Shown piece by piece: positions 32,250 to 41,315 of a DNA stretch of 64,000 nt (position 1 is the stretch's first letter; every line of letters starts with the position of its first letter). The notes beneath the pieces are model-generated. The model did no database searches. It was not told the origin of the DNA and saw only the letters and a list, made by a program, of their open reading frames with translations. The translations under genes and the position numbers were made by a program. The DNA comes from Paulinella micropora (Eukaryota > Cercozoa > Imbricatea > Euglyphida > Paulinellidae). The stretch spans positions 62,001-126,000 of the forward strand of contig WBZZ01000433.1 in assembly GCA_019918135.1 (NCBI GenBank), read 5' to 3'.

Positions 32250-33630
32250 ACCTGCCGTTGCATTTTTGTGGCTTCCCTCTGCCCTCATACACTATGCAGT
32301 CAACCAACACAGTATGTCTGGTTTTGTCGTTTTAGGGTCATCCCCTACCTACAGAGTGGAGAACACCTACTCCACTGCACACCGCCCCCGTCAGCTACTG
32401 CTCTACGTTCTGGCTTGCTCCTGGTACATCTACATGCGGAACCAGTCACGTTACGACGACCCAGTATCTAAGTACAGTGAGCACAAGCGACAATGCTTGG
32501 ACCCCTACCCCATCCTGGGTTCTCGTCCGGATAGTACTACCCTACCGTCGCACCGACAAGAAGTTTCAGGATGAAATCAAGGCTGGCAAGACTACTCGCC
32601 TTCACTCCAACCTCTCTCGCACTCAGACTATCCAATTTATCTATGATTTATTGACTAACTATGTGAGCGACGTACGGGATATCCTACGAAAGAACCATAA
32701 GGACAAGGCTACATCGCTGCCCCAAGTCCCCATTTCCCCTCAAGCTAGCCTAGACCTTCTTCGTAAACCCCGACTGGACCGACGCTGAAGTCCACGCCCA
32801 TTACCTGGGACCTACGGGATCGCTAGCAGCTGCAGAGAAGCATTGGAATAAGATTGGCAACTTCATTCCTGTCGAAGTCTTCCACAACTACTACCCAGCC
32901 GCTGCTTCAGCTGCTGGATCAGGACCACCATCGGCAGTTGCACTTTCGGGTATACCCACTGGCACTACATCGGCCCCAGCGTCAACATGGACTTGGTTCG
33001 TTGCCTGCTGGACGCTCTTCTGCACCAACATCAACTAGTTCATCTAGCTCGTTACCCGCTGGCAGCTCTTCTACGTCGTCATCGGCCCCTGCATCCGCTG
33101 TGCTGACTCCGTTGACTCCGGCATTGCCTTTGGGTCCAACCCCTGCAGGCTCACCGACCCTCCGCCAGACTGTTCTACCCTTCATGCCCCCGATATCCAA
33201 CATGCCCTTCTCGTCCCCGGATTCTTCGTTTCCACGAACTGGACGTCTCGCTCGAGCTGCGACTCCTGCCCCGCCACGTCCCTTGGTACCACCATTGGCC
33301 GCTCTATTCGCCGGCAGGGCGAATGAACCGGTAAACCGTTCATTGGCCATGACCTCTTACCTCGACACGATCCTCACGTCCCCACAACGATCCAATGCAC
33401 CCTTTGTGGAACAATCCTACGACGCTAACTTGTTCGCTTCAAGTTCGGTACTTAACCCGACTGCTTCACCTATTGCGGCCCTCATTGGTCCACCACAGAC
33501 ACCTGCACGTCAGCCACTAACCCACGCACGAGGAACAGGGCGACCTGCACCAGCAGTGTCCAGTTCAGGCGCTAGCACCCTTCTAACCATCCCGGAAATC
33601 CCTGCACCTGCAACCATTCCTCCGGTGACG
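32250..33630 (+). pseudogene. Family Y gene, copy I (frameshifted)
   Basis: Readable in pieces: RYDDPVSKYSEHKRQCLDPYP, KAGKTTRLHSNLSRTQT, HYLGPTGSLAAAEKHWNK and FIPVEVFHNYYP, then a long Pro/Ser/Thr-rich region with PRTGRLARAATPAPPR and PVNRSLAMTSY. Each piece has a counterpart in copy II at 37700-39260. At least two frameshifts separate the pieces (near 32520 and 32780). The product would be a globular head of about 180 residues and a disordered Pro/Ser tail. No known domain. Confidence 0.6.
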
Positions 33631-34493
33631 GAAAGCAAGGCCGCTGAAGATGCAGCAACAATCGCAAGAGAAGGAGCAGCTATGAGGCGTGACATCATGG
33701 TGGCGCCCTCTTCGATGTTGAGGATGTTTCTCAACGTGAATTCCATGAGCGGGCCTGAGCCACGACAAGTCATCTTCGGTGCTGTTTTATCGCCAGCACG
33801 GAACAAACACATCGCTTCGGTATTGATGACCCCAATGGGTAAGACTTCGTTTGCAACGATGGCGAGGCCATGTGTATAGTTTTCAAAAGTCTGGGGGTCC
33901 ATGTCATGTGCAGAGTTGCGCGGGGGCCAATAGTATTGCATCAATAACGTGGGGTGAAACCGAGAGAAGTTGACAAGGGCCACATCGAACTGAGCAAGAT
34001 GTGGGAAGGACCAACGGGTCTTCGCATACCAATGTCTTGGCTCCATGTGCAAGTAGGTCTTGCTTTCGCGCGTACGTGGTTGGCCAGTGCCAGGGGTAGC
34101 AGTCCTTGGAGTGAAGGTCCGAGTGAGGTGTGGGACGTCAGCGAAAGAATTGAAGTCCTCCGATGGAACAGGGTTGTCCTCGGCTGATTTGAACCTGGGT
34201 GGGTCCTCGGAAGCCAAGATGCCATAGCTACCATCGACGGTTTCTCGCGATTTAGTCATGTGACGTTCCACACGCGGAATGTCGTTTTGCGCATGTGTAT
34301 TGTCCGGCCATAGGCCCTGGCAGGTAGTAAGGTGCTTGGGAATCCAGTAACCCAGATGTCTGCATCTGGGGTGGGTGCCGGGAACATTACCATCGCCAGT
34401 GAGTGTCGGGAAGTAAGTGGCATAGATCTCCCGCGATATGTAGAGTGCCGCATCGGTGCCGGGGGATCCTTGCATTATCGCTTCCTTACGCAT
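33510..34493 (-). CDS. Family X gene, copy B
   Basis: 327-codon open frame from MRKEAIMQGSPG. The conserved core is AALYISREIYATYFPT, HPRCRHLGYWIPKH, CQGLWPDN, RTFTPRTA, PTLLMQYYWPPRNSAHDMD and GVINTEAMCLFR, ending near 33785. Beyond that the frame runs antisense to the Pro-rich part of family Y copy I, so the true end is probably near 33780. Cys and Trp/Tyr-rich motifs are kept, but no known fold is evident. It is the better preserved of the two X copies. Confidence 0.6.
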   Translation of the reverse strand: MRKEAIMQGSPGTDAALYISREIYATYFPTLTGDGNVPGTHPRCRHLGYWIPKHLTTCQGLWPDNTHAQNDIPRVERHMTKSRETVDGSYGILASEDPPRFKSAEDNPVPSEDFNSFADVPHLTRTFTPRTATPGTGQPRTRESKTYLHMEPRHWYAKTRWSFPHLAQFDVALVNFSRFHPTLLMQYYWPPRNSAHDMDPQTFENYTHGLAIVANEVLPIGVINTEAMCLFRAGDKTAPKMTCRGSGPLMEFTLRNILNIEEGATMMSRLIAAPSLAIVAASSAALLSVTGGMVAGAGISGMVRRVLAPELDTAGAGRPVPRAWVSG

Positions 34494-34659
34494 TCGCTCA
34501 CCTGGGCGTGTAGTGAATCCGTCGAAACCATTGCACTCGGCAGGTGGCCATGTGTCAACTTCTACGAATCGTTCACGTTAGGGAGAACTCGGTGTAGGCG
34601 GTAATGGAGTTGACGCGCTTCTGCTTGATAGGTCATTACGAATTGATTGAAAATGGAAC

Positions 34660-34797
34660 TTTTTTTTTCATGTAACAATAGTATGAAGAAAAAGAAGAAG
34701 AAGAAGAAGAAGAAAGAGAAGAAGAAGAAGAAGAAGAAGGAGAAGGAGAAGGAGAAGGAGAAGGAGGAGAAGAAGCAGAAGCAGCAGCAGCAGCAAT
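34660..34797. repeat. (GAA)n/(GAAGGA)n microsatellite
   Basis: AAG/GAA triplets, then GAGAAG repeats and a CAG run, about 115 bp. Open frames across it are artefacts. Confidence 0.93.
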
Positions 34798-35626
34798 TGG
34801 CAAGGCCTTTGTGGTTTTATGAGACTTGCCAGGCTGGTTAGTTTTTTTTGCCCTTGTAAGGGTACTACTAGTACTAAGGAATCTAATTGAGTGGAGCTTT
34901 GGATCTTTTTCACCCAGACTCTATGTTCCTATTTGATTTGTTTCAAGAGTCGTAAAGTTACTTTTCATTAGGTATTCAGGAATCTAATTAAGGGGGTGGA
35001 TTGTATATTTTTTATAACCATAATATTACTACTAGCAGCTATTAGTACTGTATTTTATTTAGCATTATAATTGTTGGCATGCTTCATTTAGCTTCTGAGC
35101 TATTTGTTATTGTATTACTGCTGATAATTTAGAGGAAAAATCGTAATTTTTTTGTTACACACAAGAACATTAACGACCAGCAAGCCTAAAAGAAGCAAAT
35201 AGATACATCACAATAGCTATAGGATGGTTTCAATGCACAAAGAACATTGCGAGCTCAAACAGGTTATTCAAGTTGTAGGAAGGTTAAAGGTATTTACGTC
35301 GACGTCGTCGTGAGCCGATTGTAAACGATATACTTTGGCTGGTGTCGTCATCGCGTGCCTCCGCTCGCTGTAATGCCCCCGATGATAGCTCGTATAAAAA
35401 GTCGTTAATACAACCGAACACAGTCCTCAAAAGATGAGAATGATGTCTCGTTGTATTAGCTCAGTAAAGCCAAAAAAGAAAACTGCAACAGACCAGGAAT
35501 AAATGACATTAGGTCCAATCCGGACAAACGATACTGGAAAAAGTGTACTTTTTACCGGCTATCCGGGGGGTGATGCCGCCTACAGTACCCCCTCCTGATT
35601 TTATGACGCAAATATTATTTTCCTCA
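34798..35626. other. AT-rich non-coding stretch
   Basis: No gene seen. A short repeated phrase, AGGAATCTAATT, occurs at about 34877 and 34978. Confidence 0.45.
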
Positions 35627-35908
35627 TTAGCGTCTGATTTCTTTCTGTAACTTGTATGTCCATGCAGTCATGCCACACAGCGCATCGACCCACGGATAGA
35701 CGCTGAAATACGATATAATATGTAAGTCTTGACTAGCCTCCGAGAAAATTACCAACCGGCAATCAATTGAATACACACACGGCTGTCCGTTGACCTCAAA
35801 ATACTTCCGATTGTGAGTTTGGATACAACCCCAAGGGATATATACACAACGAACTCTTATTAAAAAGTCTTTATGGCTGCATTGAGTCAGGTATTCCACA
35901 GTCTTCAT
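35627..35908 (-). repeat. Leader repeat, inverted copy
   Basis: Its complement reads AATAAGAGTTCGTTGTG and CCCTTGGGGTTGTATCC, as at 37391-37430. The same stretch has a 93-codon minus-strand frame (MKTVEYLTQCSHKDF), but the corresponding frame is not kept in the other copies, so I treat it as a repeat rather than a gene. Confidence 0.6.
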
Positions 35909-36340
35909 ATTAATATCGTTAGGACAGTTAGTATGATATATATGTTATTAAATATCGTACTATTGTAACATGACTATTCACTCTTTTTGACCCGGGCCCG
36001 TTAGACTGATCAGACTGAGCACTTTAACGACCGGCCAAAACCACTACCGTTGACATTTTACTGTTTTTGACCGACCCGTTAGACTCTCCTCTGCACGACG
36101 ATTCGACTTCACTAACTAGTTTTCGATTTCGTCCAGGAATGACTTCAAACGATTTAATCAAAGTTTTTACAGCAATTACCACTTTTTCCTATTCCACTGC
36201 CTTTTTCACCGATTTCCCGAAAAACCGCAAAATACGGTAAATTTGTGGGACATGCAGTCAAGAGAAGCGAAAAATCATTATTGCAGTGAAGAGAAGCACA
36301 ATCTAGGTTTTTACATCATGACTTAGAGAGACTTTCCCAC
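35909..36340. other. Non-coding stretch
   Basis: Two diverged copies of a GACCC/GTTAGACT phrase (about 35988 and 36070) in AT-rich DNA; no ORF. Confidence 0.4.
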
Positions 36341-36595
36341 ATGAAAATCTCGGACTTCCGACTCTTGAACCAAGAACTTGGACTTGAAGGCCTCCTTCAA
36401 GGCTACACGTTCAACCGTACTTCAAGCGTCACGCAATACCAACTCACAATCTACGTTCAACCAAGATCGTACTTTGCAACCAAGTCTGCAAACAAGCCTA
36501 CGGTAGAAATCTACGTAAATAAACGAAGTGACCTCTCAGCTATTTACTGTGTATTAAGACCGGAGGTCTACCCTTACGAGCTCAAAGGAAAGTAA
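36341..36595 (+). CDS. Short unknown ORF, 84 aa
   Basis: MKISDFRLLNQELGLEGLLQ with a Tyr-rich basic C-terminal half (YQLTIYVQPRSYF, VEIYVNKRSDL, YPYELKGK). The DNA under VNKRSDL is the ACGTAAATAAACGAAGTGAC repeat that is non-coding at 31945, so part of the frame may be accidental. No family recognised. Confidence 0.35.
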   Translation: MKISDFRLLNQELGLEGLLQGYTFNRTSSVTQYQLTIYVQPRSYFATKSANKPTVEIYVNKRSDLSAIYCVLRPEVYPYELKGK

Positions 36596-36601
36596 AAAAT
36601 G

Positions 36602-36777
36602 GAATTTAATAATGAACACAACTGGTTCAAAGCTAACCTCCACTTCTAAAGTAGAAAGGGAAGTCAGATATGAACCCAAACAACAAGCCGAATTTAATAA
36701 TGAACACAACTGGTTCACAGCTAACCTCCACTTCTAAAGTAGAAAGGGAAGTCAGATATGAACCCAAACAACAAGCC
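36602..36777. repeat. 88-bp tandem duplication
   Basis: Units 36602-36689 and 36690-36777 differ at about one base. They contain TTTAATAATGAACACAACTG and CCACTTCTAAAGTAGAAAGG. No coding role is evident. Confidence 0.92.
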
Positions 36778-37329
36778 AAAGGAAAAAACCGCTGTCAACG
36801 GAGTGTCCCTTTGACACGGGTCATCTGACACGATGCGTTACGTCCGTAACCTGCACAAATGCCAAAACATACCACTAACAACAACCCATAAGTGCAATTT
36901 CTCTTATTTGGCCATAAATTCCCAGTCACGGGAAAAAAAGCCAAATTTCACGGAATTTCCGTGACCTTTTTTCCAAAACTTCAAACGGTTACTACATGTG
37001 CTGTAGAAGGATCGGGTCAACGCTATTAATATGGGAGGTTATTCAATATGGATGCTACACAATAGTGTAATCTGCATCCTCAAAACCTTCTCCACGCCGG
37101 TAAACGGTTAAGTGTAAGATGTAGGTTTTAAGGTCCTATGGGATCCAAGCTTCCTAGCTTTCCTCCCATATTCCTTATCATAATACAACATTAAAACCGG
37201 ACGTATTAATCAGAACCGGAAATGTAACAAGAATTCATCTTAAAATACATTTAATAACAAGAAGTTACTTCCAAGAGTAAATTCCCGTAAAGCCCTTATA
37301 GCGTAAAAACGATGCAGTGTACAGTGGGT
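36778..37329. other. Non-coding stretch upstream of family Y copy II
   Basis: No gene. Contains short inverted phrases (CCGTGACC near 36970 and GTCACGG near 36931). Confidence 0.4.
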
Positions 37330-37690
37330 GTTACAACTGGTATTTCACCTACTCTCAGGAGTTAGGGCTTTTTGCAGCCATAGAGACTTTAATAAGAGTT
37401 CGTTGTGTAATTATCCCTTGGGGTTGTATCCAAACTCACAATTTGAATTTCCCTTTCAAGTGGAAACTGCACACATGAGTTTTGTGTGCCCTGTCGACAG
37501 GTCGATTTGAAAGCACCTCCTACAAGGAAGGTACTACTCAACGAACGTGGGAGATCAGAGGTCATAAAAAGCACATATGTGAGACAGATCGTTCACCTGT
37601 CTTTGCATTTTTGTGTCGTCTCTCTGCTCTCCTACACTCTATGCAGTCAACCAACACAGTATGTGTCTGGTTTTGTTTGTGTTAGGGTCA
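37330..37690 (+). repeat. Leader repeat upstream of family Y, copy II
   Basis: Matches 31980-32330 in order: GTATTTCACCT, GCAGCCATAG, TAAGAGTTCGTTGTG, CTGTCGACAG, CAGTCAACCAACACAGTATG. Continues directly into the Y coding pieces in both places. Confidence 0.7.
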
Positions 37691-37699
37691 CCCGCTTAT

Positions 37700-39260
37700 C
37701 ACCCAGCAAGATCATCCTCTTTGCTGCTCATCGTGCTCTACAAGTGTACCAACACTACCTAGCCTACCCCTGGTGACGTGGAATGTTCGCCAACTCACGC
37801 CACGACGATCCCCTGTCGCGTCTTCGGGAGCACAAGAGGAAATGCTTGGACCCTTTCACCATACTGGGCGTCTACCATGGTCTTCTGCCCTCCGAGAAGA
37901 AATTCCTGAAGGAAGTCGAGGAAGGGAAGTCAACTCCTCTTACTACGGACCTCTCGTGGACTCAATCAACGCAGTTCCGAGAAGATTTATTTACCAATTA
38001 CTCTGGTGAATATCGTAATATTTTACTTAAAGTAGTAAAAGATAAGCAAACTAATTTGCTTCATCTACCATTGGTACCGATACCCTCCCTAAAGTTGATG
38101 TGTAATGCAAATATAACAGCCCACGATATCTACCAGGAGTACCTTGGACCTACAGGCTCTGCAGCTCAACAAGAAGCTCTCTGGAAACAATTGGGTACTC
38201 TTATTCCTTTAGAGGAATATATTAACCATTTACCAATTACAACTTCGATGCCTGGAGCACCTGGATTACTTTCTGGATTGGTACTTCCAAACTCTGTAAG
38301 CACTCCTGTTACCGTGCCTCCATCGACCCTGACTGGTACGACTCCAGCAGCAGCCCTGGGAAGTATTCCTAAATTGGGACCTGCACCGCCGACTCACCCA
38401 CCGACGATCCCCACTGCCCCATCATCTGCTGCAACATCGTCCCTGTAGTCACTCCATCGTTGGCCTTTACCCCAGTTGCGATGCCCGTAGGTGCAACAAC
38501 ATTGGCCCCCATCAGTAGGGTACCTTCGACCGCCCCTGTCGATCCGTTTGCCCGCCCTGGAAGAGTAGCAAGAGGAGCGACACCCCTGCCCCGGCGTAAC
38601 CCGCATCCATCGCTGGCATCCATCCTGGCAACACGCCCACCTGCCCCGTTGGTCAATCGAGCACTGTCTATGTCTGACCCAGCTTTTGCGTTGCCATATC
38701 GACCGATACTTGGCCGTCTTGGACCTCTACCGACCTTTGCAATACAGACGACAACCTCGACTGATTTGTCAGGTTCAACCCCCACTGCATCGACACCGGC
38801 ACGCCCAACGCCTCGCATCTCGCTGGGTACGACATTGCAAGGTAGTAGAATCACGCTGAGCCCTCTCTTCTCCGTTGAGGAAGAAGCTTACCCGACCCTG
38901 CTCGCTGGTGGTGCGAACCCCTCCGCGGAGGACCAAGGTGGGGCCCCTGTGACAGCAACAACCGGTAATGCAACAGCTGTGACCCCGGCCCTCGCGAGCT
39001 CATCATCAAGCTCATCCTCGAGTTCAACATCGAGCTCAAAGTCGAGTTCGTCTTCAGGCTCGTCAGCAGCTGCTGATCCATCGTCCAGCACGGCGATCGT
39101 GACTCAAACTCCTGCCCCTTCGACGGCGAGTGGCTCTCCTGTGACGGCCACACCACCCCCGCCATCCACTGAGGCAACGAGTCCCCCTCATCATCGTCGA
39201 CAGGAAGGATCCTGCGATCGGCCACCCTTGCAGGTGTACCACCCCGCACGTTGCACATGA
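37700..39260 (+). pseudogene. Family Y gene, copy II
   Basis: The head is open in one frame (37783-38448): RHDDPLSRLREHKRKCLDPF, LKEVEEGKSTPLTTDLSWTQS, YQEYLGPTGSAAQQEALWKQ, IPLEEYINHLP. A frameshift near 38415 leads to the second frame (38460-39260), which is Pro/Thr/Ser-rich with RPGRVARGATPLPRRNP and PLVNRALSMS. A poly-Ser stretch near 39000 is encoded by TCGAG/TCATC units like those in family X copy A. A lone TGA near 37770 lies upstream of the head. Function unknown. Confidence 0.6.
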
Positions 39261-39375
39261 TGACTCGAGTTCGATCCCTCTTCGTGATGACCCGCCCGGC
39301 AATCGCGCCGACCATTGACGTCGCAACTCAAGCCCGCGAACTTGCATTCAATTAGCAGTTGAATAACTTGTCAAT

Positions 39376-39381
39376 GCTTCT
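39376..39381. repeat. Target-site duplication, left (GCTTCT)
   Basis: Immediately precedes AGTAGTATAG at the left end of the complete element and is identical to 59614-59619. Six-base duplications are the known size for Polinton integration. Confidence 0.93.
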
Positions 39382-39391
39382 AGTAGTATAG
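39382..39391. repeat. Left terminus of the element (AGTAGTATAG)
   Basis: Inverted match to 59604-59613. Similarity stops after 10 bp: the left end continues AATAAAGG while the right end continues GGTGCCACT. Confidence 0.9.
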
Positions 39392-39449
39392 AATAAAGGA
39401 AAAAAAGAAAATATACAGAGATGAAAACAACGATTTAATAAAAGATAAA

Positions 39450-39659
39450 ATGAGAAAATACAGAAAAGATAATGATGAAAAAATAAAACAATACCAACTA
39501 TCATACAAACAAAAAAATAATGGCATCTTAAATAAAAAAGCAAAAGAACATATTGTATGTGAATGCGGGCTGTCTTACACAAGAAGAAATAAAAAGCAAC
39601 ATCAAAAGTCAATGAGACATTTTGATAATTTATTAGGATTAAATGTCTTTGGTTGCTAG
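39450..39659 (+). CDS. Small zinc-finger protein near the left terminus
   Basis: 69 aa: a Lys-rich helix, then CECGLSYTRRNKKQHQKSMRH, a CXC...HX4H single finger. The same compact finger occurs in the proteins at 58874-59002 and 59057-59467 at the other end of the element. Probably a nucleic-acid-binding protein. It converges on the integrase gene with a gap of 10 bp. No ATATA box is obvious upstream. Confidence 0.6.
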   Translation: MRKYRKDNDEKIKQYQLSYKQKNNGILNKKAKEHIVCECGLSYTRRNKKQHQKSMRHFDNLLGLNVFGC

Positions 39660-39669
39660 TTATTAAAAC

Positions 39670-40677
39670 TTATAAATCTAATATTTCTTTTTTCTTTTTT
39701 TCTCTTTTGCTCGTTCTAATATTATTGCTGTCAATACCTTCTTTTTTGAGTTGCTGGCCGGTCTTTTTTTCTTTCGTAGCTTCTTTAATGTGGTCGGCTA
39801 GTTGAGGTTTTATTTCTTCTTCAAGTTGTTCATTCATTTTAGACTTTAATAACTGCTGAGGGCTAACTAGTTCGTGGTCTGAAAGTATCAACTTGAAGCC
39901 CTTTCGGCCTTTAACCGTATATACCTTTTTAGAATACTGGACATCGCCTTTACTGAAAACAGTTCGTTCTAGTTCTTTTCTTACGGTTGAATTCTTAGGA
40001 AATGAATTGATAAGACCGGCTCTATATATTTCTTGATCATTCTTCTTTTTACCATAATAAACTTCCATTGGTGTAGCCTTTATTGTATTATGAAATGTAT
40101 TATTATAATTATCAACAATTTCATTAATGTAAGGAACCCAAACAAAATCGTCATTAACTTCCCACATAAAATTTAAATCATTTCTTATTGTTCTAATAAA
40201 TCTATCTACTATACCCATAGTTCGGTGGTCGCCAACTTCGTTAGTTGTATGTTGAATTCCGTTGTCTTTAAAGTATTCAGCAACTTGACCTTTATATTCA
40301 CTCCCGTTGTCGGACGTAATCCTTTTAGGTTTCGGCATTTTTTTTAATCCTTCCAATACTTCACCAGTTGTTTTATTTTTTATCGGTTCAATCCAGCCAC
40401 GACGAGAATAAACATCAATCATTACTAATCCAAAGTTGTAGTTTTTGTTTCCTTTCTTAGTAGCTATTTTAGACATATCCATTAAGTCAATAAACACTTG
40501 GCTTAATGGTTCAGGTTCAGGTGCTAGTATAGTATTCCATTTTTTAGGGGTCTTAGATTGATGGTGTATTTCAGAAGCTTCTTCAATTTTCTTTTTTTCA
40601 AGTTCTTCCTTATCTTGCGGAGACTCCGCCTCCGCACCTCCGGGTTCATTGTTTTGTGCTGTATGCTTATTATCCAT
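39670..40677 (-). CDS. Retroviral-type (rve) integrase
   Basis: 335 aa from the ATG at 40675-40677 (MDNKHTAQNNEPGG), which sits just below a CATATATAGT box; the longer open frame to 40893 overlaps the neighbouring gene. The catalytic core has D64 (FIDLMDM), D123 (TSDNGSEYKG) and position 158 in GIVDRFIRT, spaced as in DD35E enzymes but with Asp instead of Glu at the third place. A C-terminal chromo- or SH3-like segment (VYTVKGRKGFKLIL) and a highly basic tail follow. It would catalyse strand transfer of the element ends with 6-bp staggered cuts. The frame is intact. Confidence 0.92.
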   Translation of the reverse strand: MDNKHTAQNNEPGGAEAESPQDKEELEKKKIEEASEIHHQSKTPKKWNTILAPEPEPLSQVFIDLMDMSKIATKKGNKNYNFGLVMIDVYSRRGWIEPIKNKTTGEVLEGLKKMPKPKRITSDNGSEYKGQVAEYFKDNGIQHTTNEVGDHRTMGIVDRFIRTIRNDLNFMWEVNDDFVWVPYINEIVDNYNNTFHNTIKATPMEVYYGKKKNDQEIYRAGLINSFPKNSTVRKELERTVFSKGDVQYSKKVYTVKGRKGFKLILSDHELVSPQQLLKSKMNEQLEEEIKPQLADHIKEATKEKKTGQQLKKEGIDSNNIRTSKREKKKKEILDL

Positions 40678-40690
40678 ACTATATATGAAA
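40678..40690 (-). promoter_or_regulatory. ATATA box before the integrase start
   Basis: CATATATAGT immediately precedes the ATG on the minus strand, as at several other element genes. Confidence 0.5.
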
Positions 40691-40750
40691 GATTTTAAAA
40701 AATCTTTTAGCAAAAGGTTTTGTGAAACTTTTTCAAAAGTTTCTAGAACT

Positions 40751-41251
40751 TTAAAAATATCTTTGAAAATCATTACTTTCTTTTTTTGACTTCTCTGGTT
40801 GTCCCGCATAAACATTAACATTAACTCGGCCAGTCTTCTTACCTTTACCTTTCTTAGGCTGTTCCTCTTCTTCCTCGCTTTCCTCGCTCTCACTCTCGCT
40901 CTCTTCTAGTTCGGGCAATTTCTTTTTTACCGCTTTCTTCACCTTCTTCTGTTTAGTCTTCAATTTTATACCCGCAACCCGTCGGGCAACGATATCTACG
41001 AAATCCTGTTCAACCTCTTCTTCCGAGCTACTTTCTTCACTTTTCTCACCGTCTCTTCCATCTATCATATCCTTAGCCAACTGTTTCTTGGCCGTATGTT
41101 CCATCTTTTCATCATTGGTCATTTCTTTCACATTCTTCGCCTCTTCCTCCGCTAGTAGTTCCCTAGCCCTCTCAATCTTCCTTTGCTTAGCCTTTTCCTT
41201 TCGCCTCGCATTCGCGATTTTAAGATTTTCTACCGAAGATTTACCCGGCAT
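40751..41251 (-). CDS. Highly charged protein, 166 aa
   Basis: MPGKSSVENLKIANARRKEK, a Lys/Arg/Glu helix, then a Ser/Glu acidic stretch (EESSSEEEVEQ, ESESESEESEEEEE) and a basic Gly/Lys tail. Alternating charge suggests a chaperone-like or DNA-condensing role; no family recognised. It is the first leftward gene after the divergent fibre gene and lies upstream of the integrase with a 73-bp gap. Confidence 0.7.
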   Translation of the reverse strand: MPGKSSVENLKIANARRKEKAKQRKIERARELLAEEEAKNVKEMTNDEKMEHTAKKQLAKDMIDGRDGEKSEESSSEEEVEQDFVDIVARRVAGIKLKTKQKKVKKAVKKKLPELEESESESEESEEEEEQPKKGKGKKTGRVNVNVYAGQPEKSKKESNDFQRYF

Positions 41252-41300
41252 ACTTGTTTGCTATGGGTTGGTATATTTTCCTAAATATAATATTTTAATT

Positions 41301-41315
41301 AAGATAATATATACA
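41301..41315 (+). promoter_or_regulatory. ATATA box before the fibre start
   Basis: AGATAATATATACA directly precedes the ATG at 41316. This close box recurs at 27641, 52090, 53659 (minus), 53701 and 58430 (minus). Confidence 0.55.

Noticed and set aside
35627..35908. 93-codon minus-strand ORF as a gene
   Set aside because: The DNA is a copy of the leader repeat, and the frame is not kept in the other copies.
40678..40893. Longer integrase start at 40893
   Set aside because: It overlaps the charged-protein gene, and the ATG at 40677 is directly preceded by the ATATA box.
41088..41315. Longer fibre start at 41088
   Set aside because: It would be antisense to the charged-protein gene; the ATG at 41316 follows an ATATA box.
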